From assembly GCA_965227745.1 (NCBI GenBank), contig OZ245769.1:124001-188000 (forward strand): a stretch of 64,000 nt of DNA, in the 5' to 3' direction. Numbering within the stretch: position 1 is the stretch's first letter; each line of letters starts with the position of its first letter. Both the position numbers and the translations under genes were made by a program. Positions 32,420 to 41,234 of this stretch are shown here, piece after piece. This DNA is from GAS368 sp965227745. GTDB lineage: Bacteria > Verrucomicrobiota > Verrucomicrobiia > Opitutales > Opitutaceae. Below the pieces are notes generated by a model. That model was not told the DNA's origin and did no database searches. It was given only the letters and a program-made list of their open reading frames with translations.

Positions 32420-32550
32420 CGCGAAAAGTTAAAAGGGCTTTATCGACCGGCCGCGAGCAAACTGAACCGGAATTTTGAGGGTAAAAACACTCAGCTGAAA
32501 AGGTAGTAAATGGATTTGCCAAGGGGTGAGGCTAAAACAGCATCGCGCCA

Positions 32551-32976
32551 ATGAATCCAGCCGACCCCAAGGCCGTCACCGCCACGCCGAAGAAAGACGC
32601 CGTGCTGCTCGTCGACGACGAAAAGCCGCTGCTCGATGTATTTTCCGCCGCGCTTTCGACGCAGTTCGAAATCACCACCGCGCAGACGGCGCGCGAAGCG
32701 GACTTCATATTGCAGAAGAAAAAATTCAAGGTCGTCGTGGCCGATCACCTGATGCCGGGCGGCAACGGGATGAATTTTCTCGTGCGCGCGCGCGAAGAGT
32801 TTCCGCACATGCAGCGCATCCTCGTGACGGGCTATATGAAGCCGGAAATGCTTTTACGCAGTGTGAATGAGGCGGCGCTGTTTCGCTATTTGCTGAAGCC
32901 GGTGGCGATGACGGAACTGGTCAAAGTCGTCCACGACGCCGCGAAGGCGCACGACGCGAGCCTGGCCGCGAAGTGA
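32551..32976 (+). CDS. Stand-alone response regulator receiver protein C
   Basis: A 141-residue single receiver domain protein: acidic pocket D22-D23 (LLVDDEKP), phospho-acceptor D65 (VVVADHLMPGGNG), switch T93 (LVTGYMK), Lys K116 (YLLKPV). The HLMPG.. plus TGYMKPEM pattern is that of receivers linked to HD-GYP or hybrid-kinase systems, but no output domain exists here. It is more distant from the pair at 27.5-28.5 kb than those are from each other. It ends 7 nt before the stop of the convergent Rsm22-like gene. Confidence 0.9.
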   Translation: MNPADPKAVTATPKKDAVLLVDDEKPLLDVFSAALSTQFEITTAQTAREADFILQKKKFKVVVADHLMPGGNGMNFLVRAREEFPHMQRILVTGYMKPEMLLRSVNEAALFRYLLKPVAMTELVKVVHDAAKAHDASLAAK

Positions 32977-32983
32977 GATTCCG

Positions 32984-34039
32984 CTAGCTCGCCGAGTTAG
33001 GCGGTGCAGAGGATGTTTCCGTGGGCTCGGGTAATGTCAGCGCGTGACCCGCGCTGATTTTTTTGCCGTCGTGCTCGAAGCGATACACGAGTGGAGCCTT
33101 GGTGCGCTCCAACTGCTTGAAGAGGGCGGGATCGGCGCGCTTTGGCAACTCCAACTCGGCGAGGCCGGTGGCGTCGCAATTGAGGAGACGGGCGTAGGGC
33201 TTGAAGTGTTCGGCGCGACCGATGACGCGGCTCAAACCCTCGGGCGCAGCGGCCGTTGAAGCCGGGCTGAGATTACGATCAAGCGCGACAAAACAATAGG
33301 GCAAGCTGCGCAGATCGATGCCGGCGCGCTGGCCGAATTTCACCCAGTTGGAATCCGCGAAGATTTCGGAGGGCGGCGGCGCGAAGAAGTGACACCAGTG
33401 CCGCTCGTTGCCCGGCGCGAGCATGGGGCAGGCGTTCTGATGCGTGCAGGGGGCGACGAGCCGAAACGTGGACCGGAACTCATCGTGTAGCGCGCTGAGG
33501 TGCCGGCTCACCGCATGCGTGCCGGGCTCGACCCAAAGCACCGACTCCGCGCGCGCGATGAGCGCACGCAGCGAGGCGAGCGCGGCGGGCGGCAATTCAT
33601 TCAGCACGTGGCTGATCACCAGCAAGCCGATGGGCTCCGCTCCGGCGAGAAATCCGGGCGTGGCCTGCGCCACCGCGAGCGAAGGAAATGCTGCCCGTGC
33701 CGCCTCGGCCGCGAAATCGCAGGCCAGCGGCGAGTGGTCCCAGACCGCGAGCGAATCGAACTGCGCCACGCCGAAAAACGAAATCACCCGGCGCGCGGCG
33801 ATGCCACTGCCGCAGCCCCAATCGAGCACCTTGCGCGCCGTGGGTGACGGTCGCCACTGGCGCAACCGAAGCTCGCGCAAGACATGATCCCATTTCCACC
33901 CGATGCGTTCGCCGTAGGTGAAATCGTAGCTCGCGAGATCGGAGGGGCTTTCCCAGTACGCCCCGTCGGCGGCTGTGCCTTGAAGAAATTTTTGCCGCAG
34001 GCGATCCAGCGCCGGCCAATCGAGTTCGGACCAAGTCAT
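32984..34039 (-). CDS. Rsm22/METTL17-like small ribosomal subunit methyltransferase-family protein
   Basis: 351 residues. A Rossmann methyltransferase domain occupies about 65-200 with motif I VLDWGCGSGIAARRV and a HVLNELPPAAL segment typical of the Rsm22 family. It is followed by a cysteine-rich stretch CTHQNACPM then ERHWCHF, the CxxxxxCP..WCHF pattern of Rsm22/METTL17 proteins, where those cysteines are reported to hold an iron-sulfur cluster. Eukaryotic homologues act in mitochondrial small-subunit assembly; the bacterial role is not established. Its ATG overlaps the TGA of the upstream methyltransferase gene (ATGA), so the two are translationally coupled. Family call is confident from the Cys motif; function is inferred. 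Confidence 0.8.
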   Translation of the reverse strand: MTWSELDWPALDRLRQKFLQGTAADGAYWESPSDLASYDFTYGERIGWKWDHVLRELRLRQWRPSPTARKVLDWGCGSGIAARRVISFFGVAQFDSLAVWDHSPLACDFAAEAARAAFPSLAVAQATPGFLAGAEPIGLLVISHVLNELPPAALASLRALIARAESVLWVEPGTHAVSRHLSALHDEFRSTFRLVAPCTHQNACPMLAPGNERHWCHFFAPPPSEIFADSNWVKFGQRAGIDLRSLPYCFVALDRNLSPASTAAAPEGLSRVIGRAEHFKPYARLLNCDATGLAELELPKRADPALFKQLERTKAPLVYRFEHDGKKISAGHALTLPEPTETSSAPPNSAS

Positions 34040-35259
34040 GACGTGAAAGCGAGCCCGAGATGGGCGGCGAGCTGCTGGTGACGAATGCCGTAGAAGTTGG
34101 CGAAGTTCCGCACGCTCGCGGCGTGGGCATCGGTGGGCGCGCCAGCGGGGCGGGCGCGGATCGCGGAGATCATCAAGTTTTTCGCGGTGTGCTCGGTGGA
34201 GATAAATTCGAAAACCTTAGTCTTGTAGCCCGCCCACTCGAGCAACTGCGCGCGCAAGGCATCGGTGACGAATTCGGCTTGGCGCTCCTGGAAGATGCCG
34301 TGGCGCAGCGCCTCGGCGAGGACCGCGGGCGCGGTGAGCTGCGGGCGCAGCTCTTTCTGGCAGCAGGGCGAGACGACGAGGAGGCGGGCCTGGGCGGCGA
34401 GACCGCGCGCGAGGGCATCGTCGGTCGCGGTATCGCAGGCGTGGAGGGCGATGAGGAGATCGCACTGATCGAGCGGTGCCTCGGCGATGGTGCCGGCGCG
34501 GAAAGTGAGCCGCGAGGCGAGACCGTGCTGAGCGGCGACGCGATTGCACAGCTCGACGAGCTCGGGGCGGGCTTCGATGCCGGTGACGTGAGCGCGCTCA
34601 CCGAGCAATGCCGCGACCGCGAAGGTGAGGTAGCCCTTGCCGCAGCCCATGTCCACGACGTGGATTTTTTGGTCGGCGGGAAAGTCGGCCTCGGTGACGA
34701 GATGACTGAGCAGCTCGGCAAATTTTTGAATCTGGCGAAATTTATCCGCCATGCCGTCGCGCGGCTGGCCGCGATTGTTGGTGACCCCGAGCGAATCGAG
34801 CCACGGCGCATCGGCGGGGATGAGATAACTCTTCGTGCGATTGTGCGTGGCGGGCGCGGTCGCGACGGGTGCTGATGTACCAGAGGTCGGGGCGGAGTTG
34901 GTATTAGTCTTCACGCGCAGGCGGGCCGAGTCGTCGGACTGAAATTCCAACTGGGCGATCTGCGTCGTCGTGAAGAGATGCGCGTCCAAAAACTGCCCGC
35001 CGAGCAAGGATTCGATTTCGGCGAGGGCTTCGGCGGAGGAGTGATTTTTCGTGATGTCGCGCGTGGCGTGACGCCAGACGAAGGTGAGGTGCGGGCCGGT
35101 CTTGAGCGCGACGGGGCGAACGAAGAGATTTTGCAGGCCGGGCGCGGCTTGGAGCGCGGCGCTGGTGGGTTTGCCGAGCGTGAGCTTCACGAGCGTGCCA
35201 TCCCCGATGGCGGAGCGGAGCAGGGGGAGGAAGCGTTCGAGAGCGGTCGGTTGCGGCAT
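34036..35259 (-). CDS. SAM-dependent methyltransferase (METTL25/TRM13-like domain)
   Basis: 407 residues, cytoplasmic. The N-terminal ~150 residues form an accessory domain with LTLGKPTSAA. The C-terminal Rossmann domain has VVDMGCGKGYLTFAVA (motif I, about 200), an acidic GIEARPEL, LIALHACDTATDDAL and LLVVSPCCQKEL. The 'ALHACDTATD' plus 'SPCCQKEL' combination is that of METTL25/TRM13-type methyltransferases, often annotated as a SAM-dependent methyltransferase with the conserved pre-motif KFRQI. It overlaps the Rsm22-like gene by four bases, and follows the ABC importer operon by six bases on the same strand, so all may be cotranscribed. The substrate, likely RNA, is unknown. Confidence 0.82.
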   Translation of the reverse strand: MPQPTALERFLPLLRSAIGDGTLVKLTLGKPTSAALQAAPGLQNLFVRPVALKTGPHLTFVWRHATRDITKNHSSAEALAEIESLLGGQFLDAHLFTTTQIAQLEFQSDDSARLRVKTNTNSAPTSGTSAPVATAPATHNRTKSYLIPADAPWLDSLGVTNNRGQPRDGMADKFRQIQKFAELLSHLVTEADFPADQKIHVVDMGCGKGYLTFAVAALLGERAHVTGIEARPELVELCNRVAAQHGLASRLTFRAGTIAEAPLDQCDLLIALHACDTATDDALARGLAAQARLLVVSPCCQKELRPQLTAPAVLAEALRHGIFQERQAEFVTDALRAQLLEWAGYKTKVFEFISTEHTAKNLMISAIRARPAGAPTDAHAASVRNFANFYGIRHQQLAAHLGLAFTS

Positions 35260-35265
35260 GAGTGA

Positions 35266-36258
35266 TTAGTTGCGCGAAGCGGGAGGCAGAAATTCGGTGG
35301 AGATGGCGTTGGCGGCGGTGACTTTGCCCTTGGGCAGGAGGCCGAGGTCTTCGAGTTGCGCGATCTGGGTGGTGAAGCGCGCGGGATCGAGACGACCGAC
35401 GAGGGCAGGGCCACCGCTGGCGTCGCGACCGGTCATGAGGCGTTCGTCGATGATGATCTTGCGCGAGAACATCATAAACTCGTCCGTGTTGTTGGCGTTG
35501 GCTTTTTTGAGCGCGGCGTGAGCGGGGGCGGGATCGCCCTCGAGGTAATCGCGCCAGCCGCGGATGTAGGCGCGCGTGAAGGCCTTCAGGTCAGCAGCGT
35601 GCTCGCGTGCGAATTTCTTGTTGGTGATCAGCACGGCGTACGAGCGGAAGCCGGCGTCCCAGGTGGAGAGGAAGCGCGGCATTTTTCCGCCGGCGTGGGT
35701 GATGTGGTAAGGCTCCGCGATGAAGTAGCCCTGCTGAAGCGCCTCCTTGTTGCCGAGGAAGGCGGCGACGGAAAAATTCTGAGGGACGACATTCATCGTG
35801 ACGCCGTATTTTTTCTCGAGGAATTTGAGGAAGGGCCAGCCGGGGCGGGCGATGATGGTCTTGCCCTTGAGGTCGGCGAAAGTCTTCACCGCGCTATCGG
35901 CGTGGACGAGAATGCCGGCGGGATCGTCTTGAAACACGGCGGCGAATTGGACGAAGGGCAGGCCCTCGGCCTGTTGCTGGAGCGTGTTGGTGGAGTCGGC
36001 TTGGGCGATATCGACCTTGCCCGTCGCGACCGCTGGCATGGGCTGCACACCGGGTCCACCGGGCAGCAAGACAACGTCGAGGCCTTCCTCGCGGAAGAAG
36101 CCTTTCGCGAGGGCCTGATAGAGACCGCCGTGCTCAGGCTCGGGAACCCAGTCGAGCTGCACCGTGATTTTCGTGAGGGGCTTGTCTGCGGCGAAGGCGC
36201 AGACCGCGAAGAACGAAGTAGTGAGAACCACCTGAGCGAGGAAGCGAAGCGATTTCAT
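35266..36258 (-). CDS. ABC importer substrate-binding protein (NMT1/SsuA/ThiY class)
   Basis: 330 residues with a signal peptide (FLAQVVLTTSFFAVCAFA). The mature protein begins KITVQLDWVPEPEHGGLYQA, the 'LDWxPxxxHxGxYxA' opening of NMT1/THI5-like periplasmic binding proteins. It continues with KGFFREEGLDVVLLPGG and TGKVDIAQADS. ThiY-like pyrimidine-binding and SsuA/TauA sulfonate-binding proteins share this frame. The substrate could be a thiamine pyrimidine precursor, sulfonate, nitrate or similar; no thiamine genes or TPP-riboswitch motifs are seen nearby, so I leave it open. It is the last gene of an ATPase-permease-binding protein operon, 9 nt after the permease gene. Confidence 0.85.
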   Translation of the reverse strand: MKSLRFLAQVVLTTSFFAVCAFAADKPLTKITVQLDWVPEPEHGGLYQALAKGFFREEGLDVVLLPGGPGVQPMPAVATGKVDIAQADSTNTLQQQAEGLPFVQFAAVFQDDPAGILVHADSAVKTFADLKGKTIIARPGWPFLKFLEKKYGVTMNVVPQNFSVAAFLGNKEALQQGYFIAEPYHITHAGGKMPRFLSTWDAGFRSYAVLITNKKFAREHAADLKAFTRAYIRGWRDYLEGDPAPAHAALKKANANNTDEFMMFSRKIIIDERLMTGRDASGGPALVGRLDPARFTTQIAQLEDLGLLPKGKVTAANAISTEFLPPASRN

Positions 36259-36267
36259 GGAGGGAAA

Positions 36268-37062
36268 TTATTTGTCGGTGCGCTCGTACGAATCGTGCCA
36301 TTTGTGGAGCGCAAGCCAGCTCAACGCGAGGACACCCGCGGTGAAAATAAAGCCGAGCAGGCAGGTGACTGCGGCGGTGGCGAAGAGCGCGGGATATTTG
36401 GCCTGGCTGGAGTAGATGATCGCCTGAAAGCCCAAGCCGCCGCCATCGCCGGCCGAGGAGCCGGCGGTGTAGTCGCCCACGAGCGCGGCGATGGGCGCGA
36501 GCGTGGCGGCGATGCGCAGGCCCGTGAAGAAATAGGGCAGCGCGGCGGGAGCGCGCAGGTGGAGTATCTGTTGCCAGCGACTCGTGCGCCACATCGCGAA
36601 GAGCTCGACGAGATTGCGATCCGTCGCGAGCAGGCCCTGCGTGGTATTAACGACCATCGGGAAGAAGCAGATCAAGAACGTGACAATGACGACGCTCTTC
36701 AGGCCCGCGCCGATCCACAGTTGCAAGATGGGCGCGAGGATAACGACGGGCGTCATCTGCAAAATCATCAGGTAGGGATAGAGGGCGACGCGGACGAGGG
36801 ACGAAAGCGACAAGGCGAGAGCGAGGAGCACGCTGACGACGACGGCGAGCCCAAAGCCAAGGAGGGCCGCCTGCGTGGTGTTAATAGCGGCGCGCGTGAG
36901 GGCGGCGGAATTGGTTTGCAGGGCGGTGAGGATGGCGCCCGGCGTAGGCAGGAGAAAGCGGATGTCTTCCGACAAATAGAAATGCACCCCGTACCAAAGC
37001 CCGAGCATGACGGCGCCTGCGATGGCGGGCAGGAGAATGTGGAGCAGCAGACGACGCGACAT
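36268..37062 (-). CDS. ABC importer permease (SsuC/ThiX class)
   Basis: 264 residues from the ATG at 37062 (MSRRLLLHILLPAIAGAVML); the frame is open to 37299 but the upstream part overlaps the ATPase gene and is rejected. Six or so membrane helices are visible, and the EAA-loop region (TSRWQQILHLRAPAALPYFF, about 165-185) that contacts the ATPase has the expected position. The order and size fit the BPD_transp_1 permeases of NMT1-type importers. Five nt separate it from the ATPase gene and nine from the binding-protein gene, so the three form one transcription unit. Confidence 0.88.
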   Translation of the reverse strand: MSRRLLLHILLPAIAGAVMLGLWYGVHFYLSEDIRFLLPTPGAILTALQTNSAALTRAAINTTQAALLGFGLAVVVSVLLALALSLSSLVRVALYPYLMILQMTPVVILAPILQLWIGAGLKSVVIVTFLICFFPMVVNTTQGLLATDRNLVELFAMWRTSRWQQILHLRAPAALPYFFTGLRIAATLAPIAALVGDYTAGSSAGDGGGLGFQAIIYSSQAKYPALFATAAVTCLLGFIFTAGVLALSWLALHKWHDSYERTDK

Positions 37063-37067
37063 GGCGA

Positions 37068-37859
37068 TCAGCGATGGGCCGGCGTGGCTTCTACGGGCTC
37101 GACCGAGCGCAGGATGCGCGAAATCTCGGCGACGAGATCGTGATAGGGACGCGAGAGCCGCGTCTCTTCCGTACGCGGATAGGGCAGGGGGATGGGAATC
37201 TCGGTGTGGATGTGGCCCGGGTTGGCCGACATCACGAGAACACGATTCGAGAGAAACACGGCCTCCGCCACGGAGTGCGTCACGAAAAACGCGGTCCACG
37301 CGTGGCGCTCGCGGATGGCGAGGAGTTCTTCGTTCAAGTGCTCGCGGGTCATCTCATCGAGCGCGCCGAACGGTTCGTCGAGGAGGAGAATCTTCGGCGA
37401 GAGCGCGAGAGCACGCGCGAGGGAAATGCGCATCTTCTGGCCACCGGAGAGCTGGCGCGGATAGGCTTGGGATTTGGCCGTGAGGCGCACGAGATCGAGC
37501 ACGCGTTCACGCGTGGCGGCGCATTCGGCGGATGAGAGACCGCGTAGCTTCAGCGGGAGCTCGATATTGGCCGCGACCGTGAGCCACGGAAGCAGGGTGG
37601 CTTCCTGAAAGACAAACCCAAGTTCGGCCGCAACATCGTCGGGCGAGCCGCCCTCGACGAAGAGACTGCCCGATGTGACGGGGGTGAGGCCGGCGACAAG
37701 GCGGAGGAGGGTGGATTTGCCGCAACCGCTCGGGCCGATGAGCGCCACGAAATCCCGGGGCTGCACCGCGAGGCTCAGATGATCGAGCACGAGTGGACCG
37801 TCACCAAAGCGTTTGGTGACCTCACGAAACTCCACGATCGGCTGGCTGGACGCAGACAT
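37068..37859 (-). CDS. ABC importer ATP-binding protein (SsuB/ThiZ class)
   Basis: 263 residues from the ATG at 37859 (MSASSQPIVEFREVTKRFGD). It is a canonical ABC ATPase: Walker A GPSGCGKST, Q-loop FVFQEATLLPW, signature LSGGQKMR, Walker B ILLLDEPFGALDE, H-loop VTHSVAEAV. No C-terminal regulatory domain is evident. It energises the importer with the permease and binding protein downstream in the same operon. It is the first gene of the operon. The 190-nt upstream gap to the TPR-protein gene contains a TAGGTTCGCCCTACC-type repeat, with no recognisable riboswitch. Confidence 0.93.
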   Translation of the reverse strand: MSASSQPIVEFREVTKRFGDGPLVLDHLSLAVQPRDFVALIGPSGCGKSTLLRLVAGLTPVTSGSLFVEGGSPDDVAAELGFVFQEATLLPWLTVAANIELPLKLRGLSSAECAATRERVLDLVRLTAKSQAYPRQLSGGQKMRISLARALALSPKILLLDEPFGALDEMTREHLNEELLAIRERHAWTAFFVTHSVAEAVFLSNRVLVMSANPGHIHTEIPIPLPYPRTEETRLSRPYHDLVAEISRILRSVEPVEATPAHR

Positions 37860-38050
37860 GAGGCGCCAACGTACAACACTCAGTCGGCTGAGCAAGTGCA
37901 GGAGGTAATAGTGACACCGACGAGGACGGCGCGCTCGCGGGTCGCGTCTTCAGCGGTTTTTACGATCGACGCGATTTTAGGTTCGCCCTACCGATGGCGC
38001 CCGGAGGTCGCCATCCACCCCGGACTGCGCGTTCGCACCCGAGGCCTTCT

Positions 38051-38905
38051 CTATTTCAGCTTAGCGAGTGAATCACTGGCCTGCTTGTTGGTGGGGTCGA
38101 GTTTCAGCGCGGTTTCGTAGGCTGTGCGGGCTTCAGCGGCGTTTTTCAGCTTCTCTTGGATATTGCCGATGCGATTCCAGACATTGCTGTGCGTGGGCGA
38201 GACGGGCGTGGGCGGGGTAAGCGTCAGGCACTTTTTCAAGTGCGTGAGGCCGGTCGCGAGGTTAAGATCGGAGATCGCGGCAGCGCGCCCATAGGCGTAA
38301 AGCACCGCATAGTTGTCTGGGGTCTTGGCGATGGCGGTCTCGAGGATTTTGAAGGCTTCGGGATATTTCTTTGCCGCCACTTTCATGTTCACCTCCAGCC
38401 CCACCGCACGGTTAGGGTCGATCTTCCGAATCTCGGCGAGTTGGGCATTCGCCTTGGAACTGCTGCCAATAGGCCACGGGGCGCGGTCGTAGAACTGGAA
38501 AAGGGCCTCGCGCGCATCGAGGTTGGTCCCGTCGAGCGCGAGCGATTTTTCGAGCGCGTCGCGGCCCTTCGTCGCGGCGGAGATCGACGTGGTGTTGCCG
38601 CCGAATTGAAGCGAGGCCTTGCCGAATTCGGCGAGGTAGGTGGCATTCTTCGGATCGAGCGTGGTGGCTTTTTCGAGCCAGGGCAGCGATTCCTCGAGGG
38701 CCTTGTTGTCGCCACGCCGAACGAGAGTGAGACCGAGGTAGTGGGCGGCGGCGGCATTGGTCGGCTCGGCGGCGACGATTTTCTCGAAGGCGGCGCGTGC
38801 GTCGGGGTACTTCTTATCCTTGTAGAGCGCGAGGGCGTCGTCGAGCGGAGCGGCGAGAGCGGTCGCGGTGAAGAGGAGGGCGGGGCCGAGGAGACGAAAA
38901 AGCAT
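38051..38905 (-). CDS. Periplasmic TPR protein
   Basis: 284 residues from the ATG at 38905 (MLFRLLGPALLFTATALAA is the signal peptide; the frame opens 43 codons earlier). The mature protein is a run of TPR helices (ALALYKDKKYPDARAAFEKI, AAAHYLGLTLVRRGDN, ALLYAYGRAAAISDLNLATG), ending in AYETALKLDPTNKQASDSL, the consensus TPR hairpin. TPR proteins of this sort scaffold periplasmic or membrane complexes. The gene stands alone, 191 nt from the ABC operon and 246 nt from the MacB operon. Partner unknown. Confidence 0.83.
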   Translation of the reverse strand: MLFRLLGPALLFTATALAAPLDDALALYKDKKYPDARAAFEKIVAAEPTNAAAAHYLGLTLVRRGDNKALEESLPWLEKATTLDPKNATYLAEFGKASLQFGGNTTSISAATKGRDALEKSLALDGTNLDAREALFQFYDRAPWPIGSSSKANAQLAEIRKIDPNRAVGLEVNMKVAAKKYPEAFKILETAIAKTPDNYAVLYAYGRAAAISDLNLATGLTHLKKCLTLTPPTPVSPTHSNVWNRIGNIQEKLKNAAEARTAYETALKLDPTNKQASDSLAKLK

Positions 38906-39151
38906 GAAGGTGTAACACCAAAAGAACGAAAATGTTACGGTGCCAACACCATAGTCTTGTAAAATATCGACTGGAGCGCGCGTTGGGTGAGAAAACGGCG
39001 GCGGGGCGCTGGTCGTGGGGGCGGCTAGGTGCATGACGCGACCTGCGGACCGTAGCGCAAATGCAGGAGGTTTCCATCTGCGCTATTCGAACACGAAAAA
39101 GGGCGCGGTTTGAACAGCGCCCTGAAAATTAACCTTACGCCGACCTGCGTC

Positions 39152-40408
39152 TTACTCGTAGCGCAGAGCGTCGATCGGATCGAGCTGGGCGGCCTTCCAC
39201 GCGGGGTAAAAACCGGCGATGACGCCGACCACCGCCGAGAAGCCGACGGCCAAGATCATGGCGATGATGGACGGCTCGACGGGCCAACCCAAATAGTTGC
39301 CAATGCCGAGGGAGGCGCCGATGCCGGTGCCGACACCGATGAGCCCGCCGAGCGAACTCAGGGCGATGGCCTCGATCAGAAATTGGGTGAGCACGTTGCT
39401 GCCGTGGGCGCCGAGCGCGAGCCGGATGCCGATCTCACGCGTTCGCTCGGTCACGGACACGAGCATGATGTTCATGATGCCGATGCCACCGACGAGGAGT
39501 GACACGCCGGCGATGAAGCCGAGGAAGAGCGTCATGGCCTCCGCCGAGGCGCTGCGGGCGGCGGTGATATCGGCCTGGTCCTGCACGGAGAAATCGATGG
39601 TGCCGTTGTGGCGCTGGGTGAGGAGGTCATTCACGTCGGCCTTTACCTTGGTGATGACCTCTTCGCTCTTCGCCTGCACGTAGATCATGGTGAGGAAGGT
39701 GCGGCGCGAGATGCGCTTCATGTGACTGGTGTACGGGACGAAAATGACGTCGTCCTGGTCGTTGCTGCCGCTCATGCCTTTCGGGGCCATCACGCCGATG
39801 ATCTTAAAGGGAGTGCCGCCGGCGACGCCCTGACCGAAGACGCGGATGCTCTGACCGATGACGGTCTTGGAATCCATGTCGGGGAAGAGATTGTCGACGA
39901 TGGTTTTGCCGACGACCACGACCTTGGACGCGGTCACGACATCATTGTCCTCGAAGTAGACGCCCTCGGCCACGCGCCAACTGCGGATATTGGGATAGTC
40001 GGGTGAGACGCCGTAGACGCTGGTCTGCCAATTGAGACCGTTGGCGAGAATCTGGGCGCGACCGGTGACGAACGGGCTGACGCCAATCACGCTGTTGTCG
40101 AGCGGGTCGGCTGAAGTTTGGAAGCTGCTGACGATGGATTCCGAATCGTTCGTCGTCAGGGTCGTGGCGCCGCCGAAGCCGCTGCGCACGCCGCCGCCCT
40201 GGCCCTGACTGCCGGGAGTGACGAGGACGAGGTTGTCACCGAGGCTGGCGATGGCGGCCTGAATCTGGCTGGTGGCACCGTTGCCGAGACTGACCAGCGT
40301 GATGACGGCAGCGACGCCGATGATCATGCCGAGGGCGGTCAGAATCGATCGCATCGTGTTGCGGCGCAGGGCGCGCAACGCCATGGAGATAGTAATAAGA
40401 AAACGCAT
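39152..40408 (-). CDS. MacB-type ABC exporter permease
   Basis: 418 residues. An N-terminal membrane helix (SILTALGMIIGVAAVITLVS) leads into a large periplasmic MacB_PCD domain (about 45-280, with ISRRTFLTMIYVQ), followed by an FtsX domain of three helices (FLGFIAGVSLLVGGIGIMNI, the ALSSLGGLIGVGTGIG helix and a final helix), plus the conserved RTREIGIRLALGA cytoplasmic loop. This is the MacB/LolCE-like permease. The ATPase is encoded separately just upstream, and the MacA-like adaptor before that. The tripartite system would need an outer-membrane TolC-type channel encoded elsewhere. The substrate could be a peptide, antibiotic or lipoprotein-like molecule. Confidence 0.92.
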   Translation of the reverse strand: MRFLITISMALRALRRNTMRSILTALGMIIGVAAVITLVSLGNGATSQIQAAIASLGDNLVLVTPGSQGQGGGVRSGFGGATTLTTNDSESIVSSFQTSADPLDNSVIGVSPFVTGRAQILANGLNWQTSVYGVSPDYPNIRSWRVAEGVYFEDNDVVTASKVVVVGKTIVDNLFPDMDSKTVIGQSIRVFGQGVAGGTPFKIIGVMAPKGMSGSNDQDDVIFVPYTSHMKRISRRTFLTMIYVQAKSEEVITKVKADVNDLLTQRHNGTIDFSVQDQADITAARSASAEAMTLFLGFIAGVSLLVGGIGIMNIMLVSVTERTREIGIRLALGAHGSNVLTQFLIEAIALSSLGGLIGVGTGIGASLGIGNYLGWPVEPSIIAMILAVGFSAVVGVIAGFYPAWKAAQLDPIDALRYE

Positions 40409-40433
40409 TGAAGAGGAAAGGACGCGGACTGAA

Positions 40434-41210
40434 TCAGGCGGCGGGCGTGGAGAGGAGCTTGGCCGCGGTCTCGGCGGCCTTTAGCTTGTCGAGCTCAACG
40501 GCGGAGATGGAGCGGTTCTTGACCTCCTCATCGCGCACGACAACACCGTCGCGGAGGATGAGGTTGCGCTTGCAGAAGTGGGCGATGTCGAGTTCGTGAG
40601 TGACCATCACGATGGTGATACCCTGGTCATTCAGTTGCTGAAACACACCCATGACCTCGATGGAAGTCTTGGAGTCGAGGTTACCCGTGGGTTCGTCGGC
40701 GAGTAGGACCTGCGGCTCGTTGACGAGGGCGCGGGCGATGGCGACGCGCTGCTGCTGACCGCCCGAAAGCTGATTGGGCATGTGGTCGTAACGCTTGGAG
40801 AGACCGACGATTTCCAAGCAGTGCATGGCGCGATCGCGCATCTGGCGCTTGGAGATGCGCTTGGCGCCGTAGAGGAGGGGCAGCTCGACATTCTCCAGCG
40901 CCGTGGTGCGCGAGAGGAGGTTGAAGCCTTGGAAAACGAAGCCGAGCTTCTGGTTTCGGATGTCGGCCAACTCGTTTTTGTCGAGCTGGGAAACGTCCAC
41001 GCCATCGAGCAAGTAGCGACCGCGCGTAGGGCGATCGAGACAGCCCAGCATGTTCATCAGGGTGGATTTGCCGGAACCGGAAGCACCCATGAGCGCGATC
41101 ATTTCGCGCTGAAAGATGTCTAGCGAAACGCCGCGGACGGCGTGGACAGGGACTTCGCCTGATTCGTAGATCTTATGGACTTCCTCGATCTTAACAACGG
41201 GAGCGGACAT
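40434..41210 (-). CDS. MacB-type ABC exporter ATPase
   Basis: 258 residues. Walker A GASGSGKST, Q-loop GFVFQGFNLL, signature LSGGQQQRVAIARALV, Walker B LLADEPTGNLD, H-loop VTHELD. This is the LolD/MacB ATPase type (DEPTGNLDSKT, MVTHE). It energises the export permease downstream, 25 nt away, and sits 24 nt after the adaptor gene on the same strand, so adaptor, ATPase and permease form one operon. A C-terminal tail of about 30 residues (VELDKLKAAETAAKLLSTPA) follows the ATPase core. Confidence 0.94.
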   Translation of the reverse strand: MSAPVVKIEEVHKIYESGEVPVHAVRGVSLDIFQREMIALMGASGSGKSTLMNMLGCLDRPTRGRYLLDGVDVSQLDKNELADIRNQKLGFVFQGFNLLSRTTALENVELPLLYGAKRISKRQMRDRAMHCLEIVGLSKRYDHMPNQLSGGQQQRVAIARALVNEPQVLLADEPTGNLDSKTSIEVMGVFQQLNDQGITIVMVTHELDIAHFCKRNLILRDGVVVRDEEVKNRSISAVELDKLKAAETAAKLLSTPAA

Positions 41211-41234
41211 AGGGCAGAGAGCGTCGTTGCTGGG

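Noticed and set aside
37860..38050. Possible TPP riboswitch upstream of the ABC importer
   Set aside because: The CUGAGA and ACCUGAUCUGG-type core blocks are absent; only a short GGTTCGCCCTACC repeat and unstructured sequence were seen.
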